Shown in pieces: positions 40,892 to 49,290 of a stretch of 64,000 bases of DNA. The DNA is from Niveibacterium terrae (GTDB lineage: Bacteria > Pseudomonadota > Gammaproteobacteria > Burkholderiales > Rhodocyclaceae), in assembly GCF_048213115.1 (NCBI RefSeq), contig NZ_CP172404.1, positions 3,038,001 through 3,102,000 on the forward strand, given 5' to 3'. Each line of letters opens with the position of its first letter. Within the stretch, counting starts at the first letter, position 1. Made by a program: the position numbers and the translations under genes. The notes beneath the pieces are model-generated. The model was not told the origin of the DNA, searched no databases, and saw only the letters and a program-made list of their open reading frames with translations.

Positions 40892-41854
40892 ATGAGCCCT
40901 GCCTTGAATCGTCCTGGAACGCTTGATCTGCTGCTTCTCTCGCTGCTCGCCGTCATCGGCGGTAGACGCTTTGCGCGTCAGGCGCACCGCCACGCGCTGC
41001 GCATCTACCCGGAGCAGGCGAAGCGGCGCACGCGGCTGCTGCTGCGCAGTCTGCTGCTGTCGCGCTCGAGCCGGGAGTGGTTCGGCCGCCTCGACGAGGA
41101 TGCCCTGCTGCGGCGCTGGGTCCGCTTCCACCCCGAACTCGCCGAAAAACCGCATCGTCCCTATCAGCAGCGGGGCCGCTCGGCTGCGGACCGGGTCTCG
41201 CTGCTCGAAGCGCACTACCGCAACTGCGAGGCGGCGGGGTGGGACAGCATCGTCGAAGCGCTCTGCTCCGGCCCCCTGCTGCTGGCCAGCTTCGCCGATC
41301 GTGACGACAAAGCGCTCGAACTACAGCTCGACCGTCCAGGCCAGTTCGGCAAGGAAGGCGAATTCGTACTGAACCTGATCGAAGGAGGCGAGCGTCTGTA
41401 CAGCGCCGCATTCAGCTTCCGCGGCGAAGGCAAGACTCGGGAACTGTTCATCGGTTGCCTGCAAGGGCCGGCCTGCGAGAAGGGACGCGAGCGGGTGCGT
41501 TCGCTGACCCGGGCCTGCCACGGCATGAGGCCCCGCTCGCTGATACTCGAAACGATGCAATGGCTGGCGGAGCAGTCCGGATGCACCCGCCTCGCGGCGA
41601 CCGGAACCTCGGGTCACATCTACCAATGCCTGCGCAAGCGGCGCGCGATCGCGTTCGATTACGACGCCTGCTGGCGGGAGTTCGGTGGCGAGCAGCGCGC
41701 CGGCGGCGACTGGCTTCTGCCGCTACACCCCGAGCACAAGCCGCTGGAATCGGTCGCTTCGCGCAAGCGAGCCGAAGCCGCGCGGCGCAACGCGCTGCGC
41801 GAAGCGATCACCGAACAGGCCAGAACCCATCTGACCCATCCCCGCGCAGCCTGA
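40892..41854 (+). CDS. DUF535 family (VirK/YbjX-like) protein
   Basis: The 320-residue protein matches the DUF535 family: RPYQQRGRSAADRVSLLEAH, a beta-rich middle (EFVLNLIEGGERLYSAAFSF, ELFIGCLQGPACEKGRERVR) and LTRACHGMRPRSLILETMQW. Members include Salmonella VirK and E. coli YbjX and have been tied to membrane and peptide-resistance phenotypes; the reaction is unknown. A conserved histidine/cysteine-containing block (SGHIYQCLRKRR) lies near residue 247. The start is ATG 40892; a longer TTG frame is unlikely. A strong terminator follows. Confidence 0.82.
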   Translation: MSPALNRPGTLDLLLLSLLAVIGGRRFARQAHRHALRIYPEQAKRRTRLLLRSLLLSRSSREWFGRLDEDALLRRWVRFHPELAEKPHRPYQQRGRSAADRVSLLEAHYRNCEAAGWDSIVEALCSGPLLLASFADRDDKALELQLDRPGQFGKEGEFVLNLIEGGERLYSAAFSFRGEGKTRELFIGCLQGPACEKGRERVRSLTRACHGMRPRSLILETMQWLAEQSGCTRLAATGTSGHIYQCLRKRRAIAFDYDACWREFGGEQRAGGDWLLPLHPEHKPLESVASRKRAEAARRNALREAITEQARTHLTHPRAA

Positions 41855-41870
41855 ACGCCGCCAAGGAAAA

Positions 41871-41902
41871 ACGGCCGGCTCCGGTAAGGAGCCGGCCGTT
41901 TT
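41871..41902. terminator. bidirectional rho-independent terminator
   Basis: ACGGCCGGCTCC-GGTAA-GGAGCCGGCCGT is a 12-bp perfect stem followed by TTTTTT on the plus strand and preceded by AAAAA. It serves the convergent DUF535 and purL genes. Confidence 0.92.
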
Positions 41903-41905
41903 TTA

Positions 41906-44900
41906 TCAGCCCAGCCAGACCCGCGCGTTGCGGAACATCCTCATCCAAGGCGAATCCTCGCCGAGGAAGTCGGGCGCCCAGGACATCTGGACGGTGCGTC
42001 GGCAGCGCTCGGGGTGGGGCATCATGATCGTGAAGCGGCCATCCGGCGTCGTCAGACCGGCGATCCCTTCGGGAGAGCCGTTCGGGTTGGCCGGATAAGC
42101 GCGCGCGATCCCTCCCGCGTTGTCGATGTAGCGCAGCGCGACCTGCGCCGCGGCGGGCTGGCTTCCCGGCCGGAACTCGGCGCGCCCTTCGCCGTGCGAA
42201 ACGACGATGGGCATCCGGCTGCCGGCCATGCCGGCGAACAGGATGGACGGGTTCTCCTGAATCTCGGTCATCACGAAACGGGCTTCGAACTGCTCGCTCC
42301 GGTTGCGCAGGAAGACCGGCCAGTTCTCGGCTCCGGGGACGATGGACGCGAGCTGGGCCATCATCTGGCAGCCATTGCAGACGCCCAGCGCGAACGTGTC
42401 GGTCCGCGCGAAGAAGGCTTCGAACTGGGCGCGCAGCGCTTCATTGAACAGGATCGACTTGGCCCAGCCCTGGCCCGCGCCGAGCACATCGCCATACGAG
42501 AAGCCGCCACAGGCCGCGAAGCCCTTGAACTCGTCCAGCGTGTAACGTCCAGAGAACAGGTCGGACATGTGCACGTCGAAAGCCTCGAAGCCGGCGCGCT
42601 CAAAAGCCGAAGCCATCTCGGCCTGGGAGTTCACGCCCTGCTCGCGCAGGATCGCGATCTTCGGCTTCGCCCCGGTCGCGATCATCGGCGCCGCGATGTC
42701 CTCGGACGCATTGAAGGAGAGCGATACCGACAGGCCGGGATCGTTCGCGGCAAGCAGACTGTCGAATTCCTCGCGGGCGCAGTCCGCATCGTCGCGGATC
42801 GCCGCAATCCGGTAGCTCACTTCGCTCCACGCCTGCTGCAGCCGGGCACGCGGCGCCGAGAACAAGGTCTTGCCCCCTCGGGAAATCGTCAGCGCATCGC
42901 CCGGAACCGGGCGGCCGACGACGTGCGCGAACTCGCCCAGACCGTGCCGGTCGAGAATCGCGAGAATCCTGTCGCGGGAAGCGCTGCGAACCTGCACGAC
43001 CGCGCCGAGTTCTTCGGCGAACAGCGCGGCGAGCTCCCCGCCTTCGCGGGCGATCGCGTCGAGTTCGAGCGCAACACCGCAGTGACCGGCGAATGCCATC
43101 TCGGCAACCGTCGCCAGCAGACCACCGTCACCGAGGTCGTGGTAGGCGAGCAGATGGCCGTCGCGCTTGAGCTCGGCGAGTACGGCAACGAAAGCCTTCA
43201 GCGTCGCGGCATCGATGTCCGGAGTTTCATCACCCACCGACTTGAAGCACTGCGCGAAGATCGAAGCGCCGAGGCGTTGCTGGCCGCGCCCCAGGTCGAT
43301 CAGCATCAGCTCGGTTTCGACGCCGGGCAGAGCCTTGATCTCGGGCGTCAGCGTGCGGCGCACGTCATTGACCGGAGCGAAGGCGGTGACGATCAGCGAC
43401 AGCGGCGAGACGACTTTCTTCTCTCCGCCTTCGTCCTGCCACACCGTCTTCATCGACAGCGAATCCTTGCCGACCGGGATCGCCAGCTGGGCGCCAACAC
43501 AGAATTCGGACACGGCTTTGACGGTAGCAAACAGCCGGGCATCCTCACCGTGATGACCGCAGGCGGCCATCCAGTTCGCGGAGAGCTTGATCTGCTTGAG
43601 ATCGTCGATGTCGGCCGAGAGCAGATTCGTAACCGCCTCGCCGACCGCCATCCGGCCCGAAGCTGCGGGCGACACGCAGGCCAGAGGTGAGCGCTCGCCC
43701 ATCGCCATCGCTTCGCCGAGATAGCCTGTGAAGCTCGCGGTCGTCACCGCGGCATCGGCCACCGGGACCTGCCAGGGGCCGACCATCTGGTCGCGCGCGG
43801 TCTGGCCACCGACCGAGCGGTCGCCGATCGTGATCAGGAAGTTCTTGGACGCGACGGCGGGGTTGCGCAGCACGCGATCGATCGCGTCGGCGAGAGCGAT
43901 GCCTTGCGTCGCCAGCGGCGGCAGAGCGATCGCTTCGGACGCGACATCGCGGCTCATCCGCGGCGGCTTGCCGAGCAGCACCTGCATGTCCATGTCGACG
44001 GGCTTGTTGCCGAAATGCTCGTCGGTGACGAGCAGACGGCCCTCGCGAGTCGCCGTGCCGAGCACGGCGAAGGGGCAGCGCTCGCGCGCGCAGATCGCTT
44101 CGAATTCATCGAGCCGTTCGGGCGAGATCGCCAGAACGTAGCGTTCCTGCGCTTCGTTCGACCAGATCTCGCGCGGGCTCATGCCCGGCTCCTCGATCTT
44201 GACGCGGCGCAGCTCGAAGTGCGCGCCGAGCTTCGCCGAATCGGCCAGCTCGGGCATCGCGTTCGACAGGCCACCGGCGCCGACGTCGTGGATGGACAGG
44301 ATCGGGTTCGCTTCGCCCTGCTGCCAGCACGCATCGATGACTTCCTGCGCGCGGCGCTGGATCTCGGGGTTGCCGCGCTGAACCGAAGCGAAGTCGAGAT
44401 CGGCGGAGTTGGTGCCGGTCGTCATCGAGGACGCCGCACCGCCGCCCAGACCGATCAGCATGCCGGGGCCGCCAAGCTGAATCAGCAGGGTTCCAGGCGC
44501 GAATTCGAGCTTGAACGACTGCTCGGCCTGGATGCTGCCCAAGCCGCCAGCGACCATGATCGGTTTGTGATACCCGCGCACCTCGCCTGCCACATCCTGC
44601 TCGAAGGCGCGGAAGTAGCCGGTCAGGTTGGGACGGCCGAACTCGTTGTTGAAGGCCGCGGCGCCGAGCGGACCGTCGATCATGATCTGCAGCGCCGAAG
44701 CGATGCGCTCGGGCTTACCATAGGCAACTTCCCAGGGCTGCTCATAGCCGGGGATATTCAGGTTCGAGACCGAGAAACCCGCAAGACCCGCCTTGGGCCG
44801 GGAACCGCGTCCGGTCGCGCCTTCGTCACGGATCTCGCCGCCCGAGCCGGTCGCGGCGCCGGGAAAAGGCGAGATCGCGGTCGGGTGGTTGTGCGTCTCG

Positions 44901-45775
44901 ACCTTGGCGAGGATGTGGGTCAGCTCGGTTTTGTAAGTCCAGCGTCCTTCCTTGTCCGGATAGAAGCGCGGAACACTCGCGCCCTCGAAGATCGCCGAGT
45001 TGTCCGAATAGGCAACGACCGTGTGCTCGGGCTGAGCCTTGTGCGTATCGCGGATCATCCCGAACAGGCTCTTGTCCTGCTCCTGGCCGTCGAGAACCCA
45101 GCTGGCGTTGAAGATCTTGTGGCGACAATGCTCGGAGTTCGCCTGCGCGAACATCATCAGCTCGACGTCGGTCGGGTTGCGGGCGATCCTGACGAAGTTC
45201 TCGACCAGATAGTCGATCTCGTCGGGCGAGAGCGCGAGGCCCAGATCACCGTTGGCCGCTTCGAGCGCGGCCCGTCCGCCGCCGAGGATATCGACCGAGG
45301 TCAGGGGCTTGGGCGGATAGTGCGCAAACAGCCGGTCAGCCGCAGCAAGATCCGGGAGCACCGATTCGGTCATCCGGTCGTGCAGCAACGGCAGCGCCGC
45401 GGACAGATCGCCATCGCAATCGAGCGTATACGCCGTTCCACGCTCGATCCGGTGGATCTTCGCGAAACCGCAGTTCAACGCGATCTCGGTCGCCTTCGAC
45501 GACCAGGGCGAGATCGTTCCGAGACGGGGAGTCACCAGCAGCACCTGGCCGGAGGGCAGATCCCCTTCGGGATGGGCACCCAGAAGATCCGCGAGGCGCG
45601 CCAGTTCGCTCTGGTCCAGAGGCGAGTCGAGTTCGACGAAGTACCAGTGTTCGGCGGCCAGCGCACGCAGGCCGGGCAGCGCCCTCTTCAGGGAGGCAGT
45701 CAGGCTTTGCTGACGGGAAGCGGAAAGCGCGGAGGCGCCACGCAACTTGAGGATCTCGGGCATGGTCGTCGGCAT
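41906..45775 (-). CDS. purL: phosphoribosylformylglycinamidine synthase
   Basis: PurL catalyses the ATP- and glutamine-dependent fourth step of purine synthesis (FGAR to FGAM). At 1289 residues it is the long, fused form of gammaproteobacteria and betaproteobacteria: an N-terminal PurS-like domain (1-150), two FGAM synthase halves with ANSEHCRHKIFNASW and ETHNHPTAISPFPGAATGSG, and a C-terminal class I glutaminase whose nucleophile lies in LGVCNGCQMMAQL, with the HPERCRR histidine near the end. Start is uncertain: ATG 45775 (MPTTMPEILK) or ATG 45763; neither has a good ribosome site. Confidence 0.96.
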   Translation of the reverse strand: MPTTMPEILKLRGASALSASRQQSLTASLKRALPGLRALAAEHWYFVELDSPLDQSELARLADLLGAHPEGDLPSGQVLLVTPRLGTISPWSSKATEIALNCGFAKIHRIERGTAYTLDCDGDLSAALPLLHDRMTESVLPDLAAADRLFAHYPPKPLTSVDILGGGRAALEAANGDLGLALSPDEIDYLVENFVRIARNPTDVELMMFAQANSEHCRHKIFNASWVLDGQEQDKSLFGMIRDTHKAQPEHTVVAYSDNSAIFEGASVPRFYPDKEGRWTYKTELTHILAKVETHNHPTAISPFPGAATGSGGEIRDEGATGRGSRPKAGLAGFSVSNLNIPGYEQPWEVAYGKPERIASALQIMIDGPLGAAAFNNEFGRPNLTGYFRAFEQDVAGEVRGYHKPIMVAGGLGSIQAEQSFKLEFAPGTLLIQLGGPGMLIGLGGGAASSMTTGTNSADLDFASVQRGNPEIQRRAQEVIDACWQQGEANPILSIHDVGAGGLSNAMPELADSAKLGAHFELRRVKIEEPGMSPREIWSNEAQERYVLAISPERLDEFEAICARERCPFAVLGTATREGRLLVTDEHFGNKPVDMDMQVLLGKPPRMSRDVASEAIALPPLATQGIALADAIDRVLRNPAVASKNFLITIGDRSVGGQTARDQMVGPWQVPVADAAVTTASFTGYLGEAMAMGERSPLACVSPAASGRMAVGEAVTNLLSADIDDLKQIKLSANWMAACGHHGEDARLFATVKAVSEFCVGAQLAIPVGKDSLSMKTVWQDEGGEKKVVSPLSLIVTAFAPVNDVRRTLTPEIKALPGVETELMLIDLGRGQQRLGASIFAQCFKSVGDETPDIDAATLKAFVAVLAELKRDGHLLAYHDLGDGGLLATVAEMAFAGHCGVALELDAIAREGGELAALFAEELGAVVQVRSASRDRILAILDRHGLGEFAHVVGRPVPGDALTISRGGKTLFSAPRARLQQAWSEVSYRIAAIRDDADCAREEFDSLLAANDPGLSVSLSFNASEDIAAPMIATGAKPKIAILREQGVNSQAEMASAFERAGFEAFDVHMSDLFSGRYTLDEFKGFAACGGFSYGDVLGAGQGWAKSILFNEALRAQFEAFFARTDTFALGVCNGCQMMAQLASIVPGAENWPVFLRNRSEQFEARFVMTEIQENPSILFAGMAGSRMPIVVSHGEGRAEFRPGSQPAAAQVALRYIDNAGGIARAYPANPNGSPEGIAGLTTPDGRFTIMMPHPERCRRTVQMSWAPDFLGEDSPWMRMFRNARVWLG

Positions 45776-45932
45776 CGAGTTCGGATTGGAAACGCTTCGC
45801 CGCGCTGACTGGGCGACGAGCTGAAAAATGCAATTATACCGCCACTTGGGCGGCTCACCGAAGCGGACTTCCCGCTGCGGCAGAAAGTCCCTGCTGACGA
45901 AGCGGAAATATTCGTGCAGGCGGGGAACCATT

Positions 45933-45946
45933 TTGATTCGTCTCAA
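45933..45946 (+). promoter_or_regulatory. FNR/Anr-like box upstream of glycyl-radical domain gene
   Basis: TTGAT-TCGT-CTCAA matches the FNR consensus TTGAT-N4-ATCAA at nine of ten positions. It lies about 80 bp before the orphan glycyl-radical domain gene and upstream of purL on the other strand. Oxygen-dependent control of the former is inferred. Confidence 0.5.
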
Positions 45947-46025
45947 CTCGAACTCGCGTCGCCTCCGCTAGCTTTCGCATTGCGACGCGCCGTTTCACAA
46001 AGCGATATTCATGAAAGGACTCACC

Positions 46026-46262
46026 ATGGCCACCACCGAACAAGTCGACAAACTGGCAGGAATGCTTGACGCCTACTTTGGCAGCGAAGGCTTCCACGTG
46101 AACGTCAACGTGCTCAACCGCGACACGCTGCTCGACGCGATGGATCACCCGGAAAAGTACCCGCAGCTGACGATTCGCGTTTCGGGCTACGCAGTCAATT
46201 TCACGAAACTGACCCGCGAACAACAGCTCGATGTGATCAACCGGACCTTCCACAGTCACTGA
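46026..46262 (+). CDS. stand-alone glycyl-radical domain protein (GrcA-like)
   Basis: The 78-residue protein equals the C-terminal piece of pyruvate formate-lyase. FHVNVNVLNRDTLLDAMDHP and YPQLTIRVSGYAVNFTKLTR carry the radical glycine (Gly54 in RVSGYA). E. coli GrcA (YfiD), about 127 residues, uses the same piece to replace oxygen-damaged pyruvate formate-lyase ends. This copy is shorter and nearly all glycyl-radical domain. No pyruvate formate-lyase or activase gene lies in the window. ATG 46026 follows AAAGGA at good spacing. An FNR-like box upstream fits anaerobic expression. Confidence 0.85.
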   Translation: MATTEQVDKLAGMLDAYFGSEGFHVNVNVLNRDTLLDAMDHPEKYPQLTIRVSGYAVNFTKLTREQQLDVINRTFHSH

Positions 46263-46378
46263 GTTTTTTTCTGTCTCCGTCCAGCGGCACCGTGGGTCAA
46301 GTCCGACCTTCCGGTGCCGTTACTCTTTCTTGATCCCCCAAAAAAGGGAACACACAAAAAAATGGAAGGAGACAAAGC

Positions 46379-48043
46379 ATGAACAATCTGAGTGTCAGGA
46401 TCCGCCTGACCCTGTTGGTCGCATTTTCACTGGCAGCGCTTCTGCTGGTCGGCCTGGGAGGCTGGGTCGGCATAGGCCGGGTCGGATCAGCCCTCAGCGA
46501 CATCGGCGACAACAAACTTCCCGCGGTGTCCGCGCTGTCCGAGATCCGCGCCCAGCAATACGCGCTCTACGCCTACACGCTCGAAGCGGCGACCTGGGAG
46601 AAAGAGCAGTACGCAAACTCGCACTTCAAGGACATCCTCGAGCGCAAGAAAAAGGCGGCCGCGCTCTTCGACAAGGCCCTGAAGGATTACGCAGCCGGAT
46701 CGCACTCCGCCGACGAGGAAAAAGCCTGGAATACGGTACAGCCGGCCTTGAAGCGCTGGCGCGAATTCGACACCAAACTCAACGCGGTCATCGCAACGCT
46801 CGGCGAGAACAGCGAGTTCGACAAGCAAGCCGGAATCTTCGAGCAGTACTACCTGTCGATCACCGACTGGAAGGACGCCCAGTACGCGGTCGAGCGCAAC
46901 CTCGGCAAGCTCGTCGAGATCAACGTCCGCGACAGCCTCGCCGCACGGCAGACCGGCGCCGCCGCCCACCGCACCGCCAAGGGCTTCATGTCGTCGATCT
47001 TCGCGGTCGCCACCCTCGTCCTGATCGCCTTGGGGCTGCTGATCATGCGCAGCATCGTCAAACCGCTCGAAGCGATGCGCAAGACCATCGTCACGGTCGC
47101 CGAAAACAACGACTTCAGACTGCGCGCCGACGTGAAGAGCCGCGACGAAGCGGGCCAGACCGCGCGGGCCTTCAACCAGCTGATCGAGCAGATCCAGAGC
47201 TCGCTGCGCGGAGTCCTCGACAATGCCGAACGTATTTCCAGCGCCGCCCACAAGGCTTCGCAAGCCTCCAGCCAGGTCTCGGACGCGTCGAACCGGCAGA
47301 GCGAATCGGCCTCCGCGATGGCAGCCGCGATCGAGCAGATGACCGTCTCGGTCAGCCACATCACCGATTCGACCCGCGACGCGCTGCACCGCGCCGAACA
47401 GGCCGGATCAGCAGCAGACTCGGGAGCAGAGATCATCTCGGGCACCGACGCCGAGATGGATCAGATCGGATCTACCGTCAAGACCGCGGGCACGGCGATC
47501 GACGAGCTGGGCAGCCAATCGGAGCGGATCTCGGCGATCATGCAGGTGATCCGTGAAGTCGCCGATCAGACCAACCTGCTCGCGCTGAACGCAGCGATCG
47601 AAGCGGCCCGCGCCGGAGAACAGGGGCGGGGCTTCGCGGTCGTCGCCGACGAAGTCCGCAAGCTCGCCGAGCGGACCAGCCGCGCGACAGAGGAGATCGC
47701 ACAGATGGTCGTCGCAATGCACTCCTCGACGAAGAATGCGGTCTCCGGCATGAATTCGGTCGCCGACCAGGTCTCCCGCGGCAAGGAATTCTCGGCCCAG
47801 GCCTCGACGCGGATGGCCGAAATCCGCAGCTCGGCCTCCGATGTCACGCGAGCCGTCAATGAGATCTCGGCGGCGCTCGCCGAGCAGAGTGCGGTGGCCC
47901 AGGACATCGCCCGTCAAGTCGAGACTGTCGCGAACATGAGCGAAGACAACAGCGGAGTCGCCGAGGAAACGACTCATGTGGCCCAGGAACTCGACGCACT
48001 CGCCGCAGCGCTGCGCGAGGAAGTGAACCACTTCAAGGTCTGA
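46379..48043 (+). CDS. methyl-accepting chemotaxis protein
   Basis: This 554-residue chemoreceptor has a first membrane helix (about 10-32), a helical periplasmic domain rich in aromatic and charged residues (about 35-200), a second membrane helix (about 205-225), HAMP, and a signalling domain with EVADQTNLLALNAAIEAARA (in part) and GRGFAVVADEVRKLAERTSR. The signalling tip closely resembles the chemoreceptor at 15373, but the sensor domains differ. An AAGGAGA ribosome site precedes ATG. The signal is unknown. Confidence 0.92.
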   Translation: MNNLSVRIRLTLLVAFSLAALLLVGLGGWVGIGRVGSALSDIGDNKLPAVSALSEIRAQQYALYAYTLEAATWEKEQYANSHFKDILERKKKAAALFDKALKDYAAGSHSADEEKAWNTVQPALKRWREFDTKLNAVIATLGENSEFDKQAGIFEQYYLSITDWKDAQYAVERNLGKLVEINVRDSLAARQTGAAAHRTAKGFMSSIFAVATLVLIALGLLIMRSIVKPLEAMRKTIVTVAENNDFRLRADVKSRDEAGQTARAFNQLIEQIQSSLRGVLDNAERISSAAHKASQASSQVSDASNRQSESASAMAAAIEQMTVSVSHITDSTRDALHRAEQAGSAADSGAEIISGTDAEMDQIGSTVKTAGTAIDELGSQSERISAIMQVIREVADQTNLLALNAAIEAARAGEQGRGFAVVADEVRKLAERTSRATEEIAQMVVAMHSSTKNAVSGMNSVADQVSRGKEFSAQASTRMAEIRSSASDVTRAVNEISAALAEQSAVAQDIARQVETVANMSEDNSGVAEETTHVAQELDALAAALREEVNHFKV

Positions 48044-48046
48044 ACG

Positions 48047-48074
48047 GAAAAGGGCGCCCGAAGGCGCCCTTTTC
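48047..48074. terminator. bidirectional terminator
   Basis: GAAAAGGGCGCC-CGAA-GGCGCCCTTTTC is a perfect 12-bp stem with A/T-rich bases at its foot, shared by the convergent chemoreceptor and cysteine-repeat genes. Confidence 0.88.
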
Positions 48075-48075
48075 C

Positions 48076-49116
48076 TCAGGGTTTCTGCTTGAGCAGATCG
48101 ACGACGTTGCGACCGCCGACGCGGACCTGGGCACGCGTCGCCCCGTTCTCATCGGCGCTGGTCGCCTCGACCGTTACCGGACCGGAGTCGAGGATCTGCT
48201 GCAGGCGCTGGGTTGCGTGCTCGCCCGCCTCCGGAGTCAGCCCTTCGACCCGGTACTTGCGCCCGTTGTGGAAGAAAGTGCTGCCATCGACCGCATAGGC
48301 CCGGATCGGCGCGGTGCGTGCCTTGACCGGTGCGCTCGGCGCAGCCGGCTTGGCCCCCTGATCGAGAGCGCCTTCCTTGATCGGACTGTTCGTCAACAAA
48401 GGCTCGCTCGGCGCACTTGCGCAGGGTTTCCTGACGCGAATCCTGCGGCCATGACGGATAACGGTCGCCGAACAGGTCTTGCCGGTCTCGGCCCTCTCGG
48501 CTTTATCGCCCGTTCCGGCAACCGCCTTCTCGACGGTCTTGCAGACGGTCTTCTTGTGCCTGCCTTTACCTTTGCTGGTGCAGACCTTCTCGGTCCGGAC
48601 CCGCTCGGACTTCGCCGACTCAGCGCCCCCGCTCTTCTCGACGTCCTTGCAGACAGTCTTCTTGTGTCGCCCTTTGCCCTTGCTGGTACAGACCTTCTCG
48701 GTCCGGCCCCGTTCAGACTTCGCCGAGTCCGCGCTGTCGCCCTTGCCGCCCCTCTTGCAGACGGTCTTCGCGTGCCGACCCTTGCCCTGGCGGGTGCAGA
48801 CTTTCTCGCTCTTCGCCGGCGCATCGCTGCGCGAATCGTCCGACTTCCCGGCCGGACGGCAGACGGTCTTCTTGTGAGCACCTTTGCCTTTGTGGGTGCA
48901 GACCTGCTCGGACGAATCGGCCTTGCCCGCTTTCGCAGCCTTGCCTTTCTTTGCCGCAGGAGCCTTTGCCTGATGCTTCCCCGCCTTGCTCGCTGAAGCG
49001 GCCGAAGCCTTGGCGTGATGAGCGGCGAAGGCCGGCACCGGCAGAACCCAGGCGGCAAGGAGCACCGCAAGGCCCGCGAGCAGGCGCGAAGTCATGCGTG
49101 TTCTGGAATCGTTCAT
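48076..49116 (-). CDS. periplasmic protein with cysteine-pair repeats and SNase-like C-terminus
   Basis: I do not recognise the 346-residue protein as a named family. A signal peptide (about 1-32, ending PVPAFAA) is followed by a Lys/Ala-rich linker. Four repeats of about 35 residues then have the core KVCTSKGKGRHKKTVCK, each with two cysteines 12 residues apart (73/86, 107/120, 143/156, 179/192); a fifth degenerate pair is 215/232. The last 75 residues (AYAVDGSTFFHNGRKYRVEG, PEAGEHATQRLQQIL) resemble a degenerate staphylococcal-nuclease fold. The strongly basic repeats suggest binding of nucleic acid or polyanions, or metal or disulfide loops; these are inferences. An alternative start is ATG 49095. 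Confidence 0.72.
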   Translation of the reverse strand: MNDSRTRMTSRLLAGLAVLLAAWVLPVPAFAAHHAKASAASASKAGKHQAKAPAAKKGKAAKAGKADSSEQVCTHKGKGAHKKTVCRPAGKSDDSRSDAPAKSEKVCTRQGKGRHAKTVCKRGGKGDSADSAKSERGRTEKVCTSKGKGRHKKTVCKDVEKSGGAESAKSERVRTEKVCTSKGKGRHKKTVCKTVEKAVAGTGDKAERAETGKTCSATVIRHGRRIRVRKPCASAPSEPLLTNSPIKEGALDQGAKPAAPSAPVKARTAPIRAYAVDGSTFFHNGRKYRVEGLTPEAGEHATQRLQQILDSGPVTVEATSADENGATRAQVRVGGRNVVDLLKQKP

Positions 49117-49290
49117 TCGTTCATTCCGGTATCGGGCACCGGCCCGGGAGGAGGAGGATTTTACCCCGATCCGCCGGGCGCGCCCCTGCCGGAAAAAACC
49201 GTTTTGTGACAAGAAGAATCATGGCGCCCGACTTGAAGAGCATGCGCGCATGCTGCATAGTCCGCGCCTTCGCTTCTGCACGCACCCCTC

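Noticed and set aside
43904..45808. 634-codon frame antisense to purL
   Set aside because: PurL motifs on the minus strand are unambiguous; this is a composition shadow.
48560..48920. CRISPR array or DNA tandem repeat
   Set aside because: The periodic DNA is in frame with, and explained by, the repeated cysteine-pair protein segments; spacers are not unique non-coding sequence.
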